Shown here piece after piece: positions 5,941 to 6,076 of a DNA stretch of 6,076 nucleotides. Under the pieces are notes generated by a model that did no database searches, was not told the DNA's origin, and saw only the letters and a list, made by a program, of their open reading frames with translations. The position numbers were made by a program, and so were the translations under genes. The DNA is taken from NCBI GenBank assembly GCA_021767885.1, contig JAASSM010000128.1, positions 1 to 6,076 of the forward strand, in the 5' to 3' direction. The stretch is from a bacterium (GTDB lineage Bacteria > Krumholzibacteriota > Krumholzibacteria > LZORAL124-64-63). The number at the start of each line of letters is the position of its first letter. Positions within the stretch are counted from its first letter, which is position 1.

Positions 5941-5969
5941 GTTATATGAGGTTTCATTCCGATCTTGAA
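5941..5969 (-). promoter_or_regulatory. candidate sigma70-type promoter for the operon
   Basis: On the minus strand a -10-like TATAAC (5946-5941, five of six matches to consensus) lies 17 bases after TTCAAG (5969-5964), a poor -35 (about half the positions match). The spacing is ideal, and the site lies at the edge of the AT-rich patch. It would leave a leader of about 250 bases before the NuoE-like start, containing all the dyads described below. The start site is not established; a second promoter closer to the gene is possible. Confidence 0.3.
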
Positions 5970-6049
5970 CGCGTCCGCCGCCTCCGGCCGGGGCGCCGCG
6001 AGGGGCGGTCCGGGCCGCCGTCGCCGCGCCGACGCCCGACCCGGCCGGC

Positions 6050-6072
6050 GGGCTCGCCCGGAGCGCGAGCCC
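6050..6072. repeat. 8-bp GC-rich inverted repeat at the right edge
   Basis: GGGCTCGC (6050-6057) and GCGAGCCC (6065-6072) are perfectly complementary around seven bases. There is no T-run on the left side, and the right side is cut by the window edge. It could be the stem of a terminator for a gene outside the window, or a chance product of the very high GC content here. Confidence 0.25.
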
Positions 6073-6076
6073 TGCC

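Larger units (their letters stand above)
5677..6076. other. upstream intergenic region of the operon and unassigned right edge
   Basis: No gene could be supported here. 5677-5780 is GC-rich leader just before the first gene. 5781-5965 is visibly AT-richer and holds several dyads and a candidate promoter. 5970-6076 is extremely G/C-rich with open frames in several registers, as expected by chance at that composition. One minus-strand frame entering from the right edge stops shortly after MKPHIT (stop near 5937), and could be the end of an upstream gene, but nothing in it is recognisable. Confidence 0.5.

Noticed and set aside
1..6076. tRNA, rRNA, CRISPR array or insertion-sequence ends.
   Set aside because: No cloverleaf-like segment, no regularly spaced direct repeats, and no transposase motif or terminal inverted repeat pair was seen in the non-coding parts.

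Overview
The window is dominated by one compact operon on the minus strand of a high-GC bacterium. Read in the direction of transcription it encodes a 157-residue NuoE-like [2Fe-2S] protein (5676 to 5203), a 592-residue NuoF-like NADH/FMN/Fe-S protein with a ferredoxin-like extension at each end (5200 to 3422), and a 1046-residue fusion protein (3417 to 277). The fusion joins the N-terminal [2Fe-2S] domain of NuoG/HydA to a complete GltD/NfnB-type FAD-NAD(P)H oxidoreductase, then a 2x[4Fe-4S] segment, then a shortened NuoG-like molybdopterin-fold domain. The genes are 2 and 4 bases apart, and the Shine-Dalgarno sequences of genes 2 and 3 lie inside the end of the preceding gene. They are therefore almost certainly co-transcribed and translationally coupled.

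Functionally this is a soluble NADH-dependent Fe-S flavoenzyme core of the HydABC/HndABCD/Bfu (flavin-based electron-bifurcating) type. It has no H-cluster, no [NiFe] subunit and no formate dehydrogenase active site in the window. The third subunit instead carries a second pyridine-nucleotide flavin site (GltD-like). An attractive inference is an NADH/NAD(P)H/ferredoxin transhydrogenase or bifurcating oxidoreductase, with NADH entering at the NuoF-like subunit, NADP(H) or NAD(H) at the GltD-like module, and ferredoxin served by the terminal [4Fe-4S] domains. There is no membrane segment in any of the three proteins, so the complex should be cytoplasmic.

Layout: 1-187 is AT-richer and holds one open plus-strand frame that runs in from the left edge and stops at 187, possibly the 3' end of an unrecognised gene convergent with the operon. 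A strong 11-bp hairpin (186-216) sits between the two convergent units. 277-5676 is the operon. 5677-6076 is the upstream region: dyads built from the half-site GGTCAA, an AT-rich patch, a candidate promoter near 5941-5969, then very GC-rich sequence to the right edge that I cannot assign.

The organism cannot be named from this sequence. The codon use (strong G/C at third positions) and the fused NuoG-GltD protein would fit an anaerobic or facultatively anaerobic bacterium, for instance of the deltaproteobacterial lineages or the FCB-group candidate phyla. That is a guess from where such proteins are usually seen.
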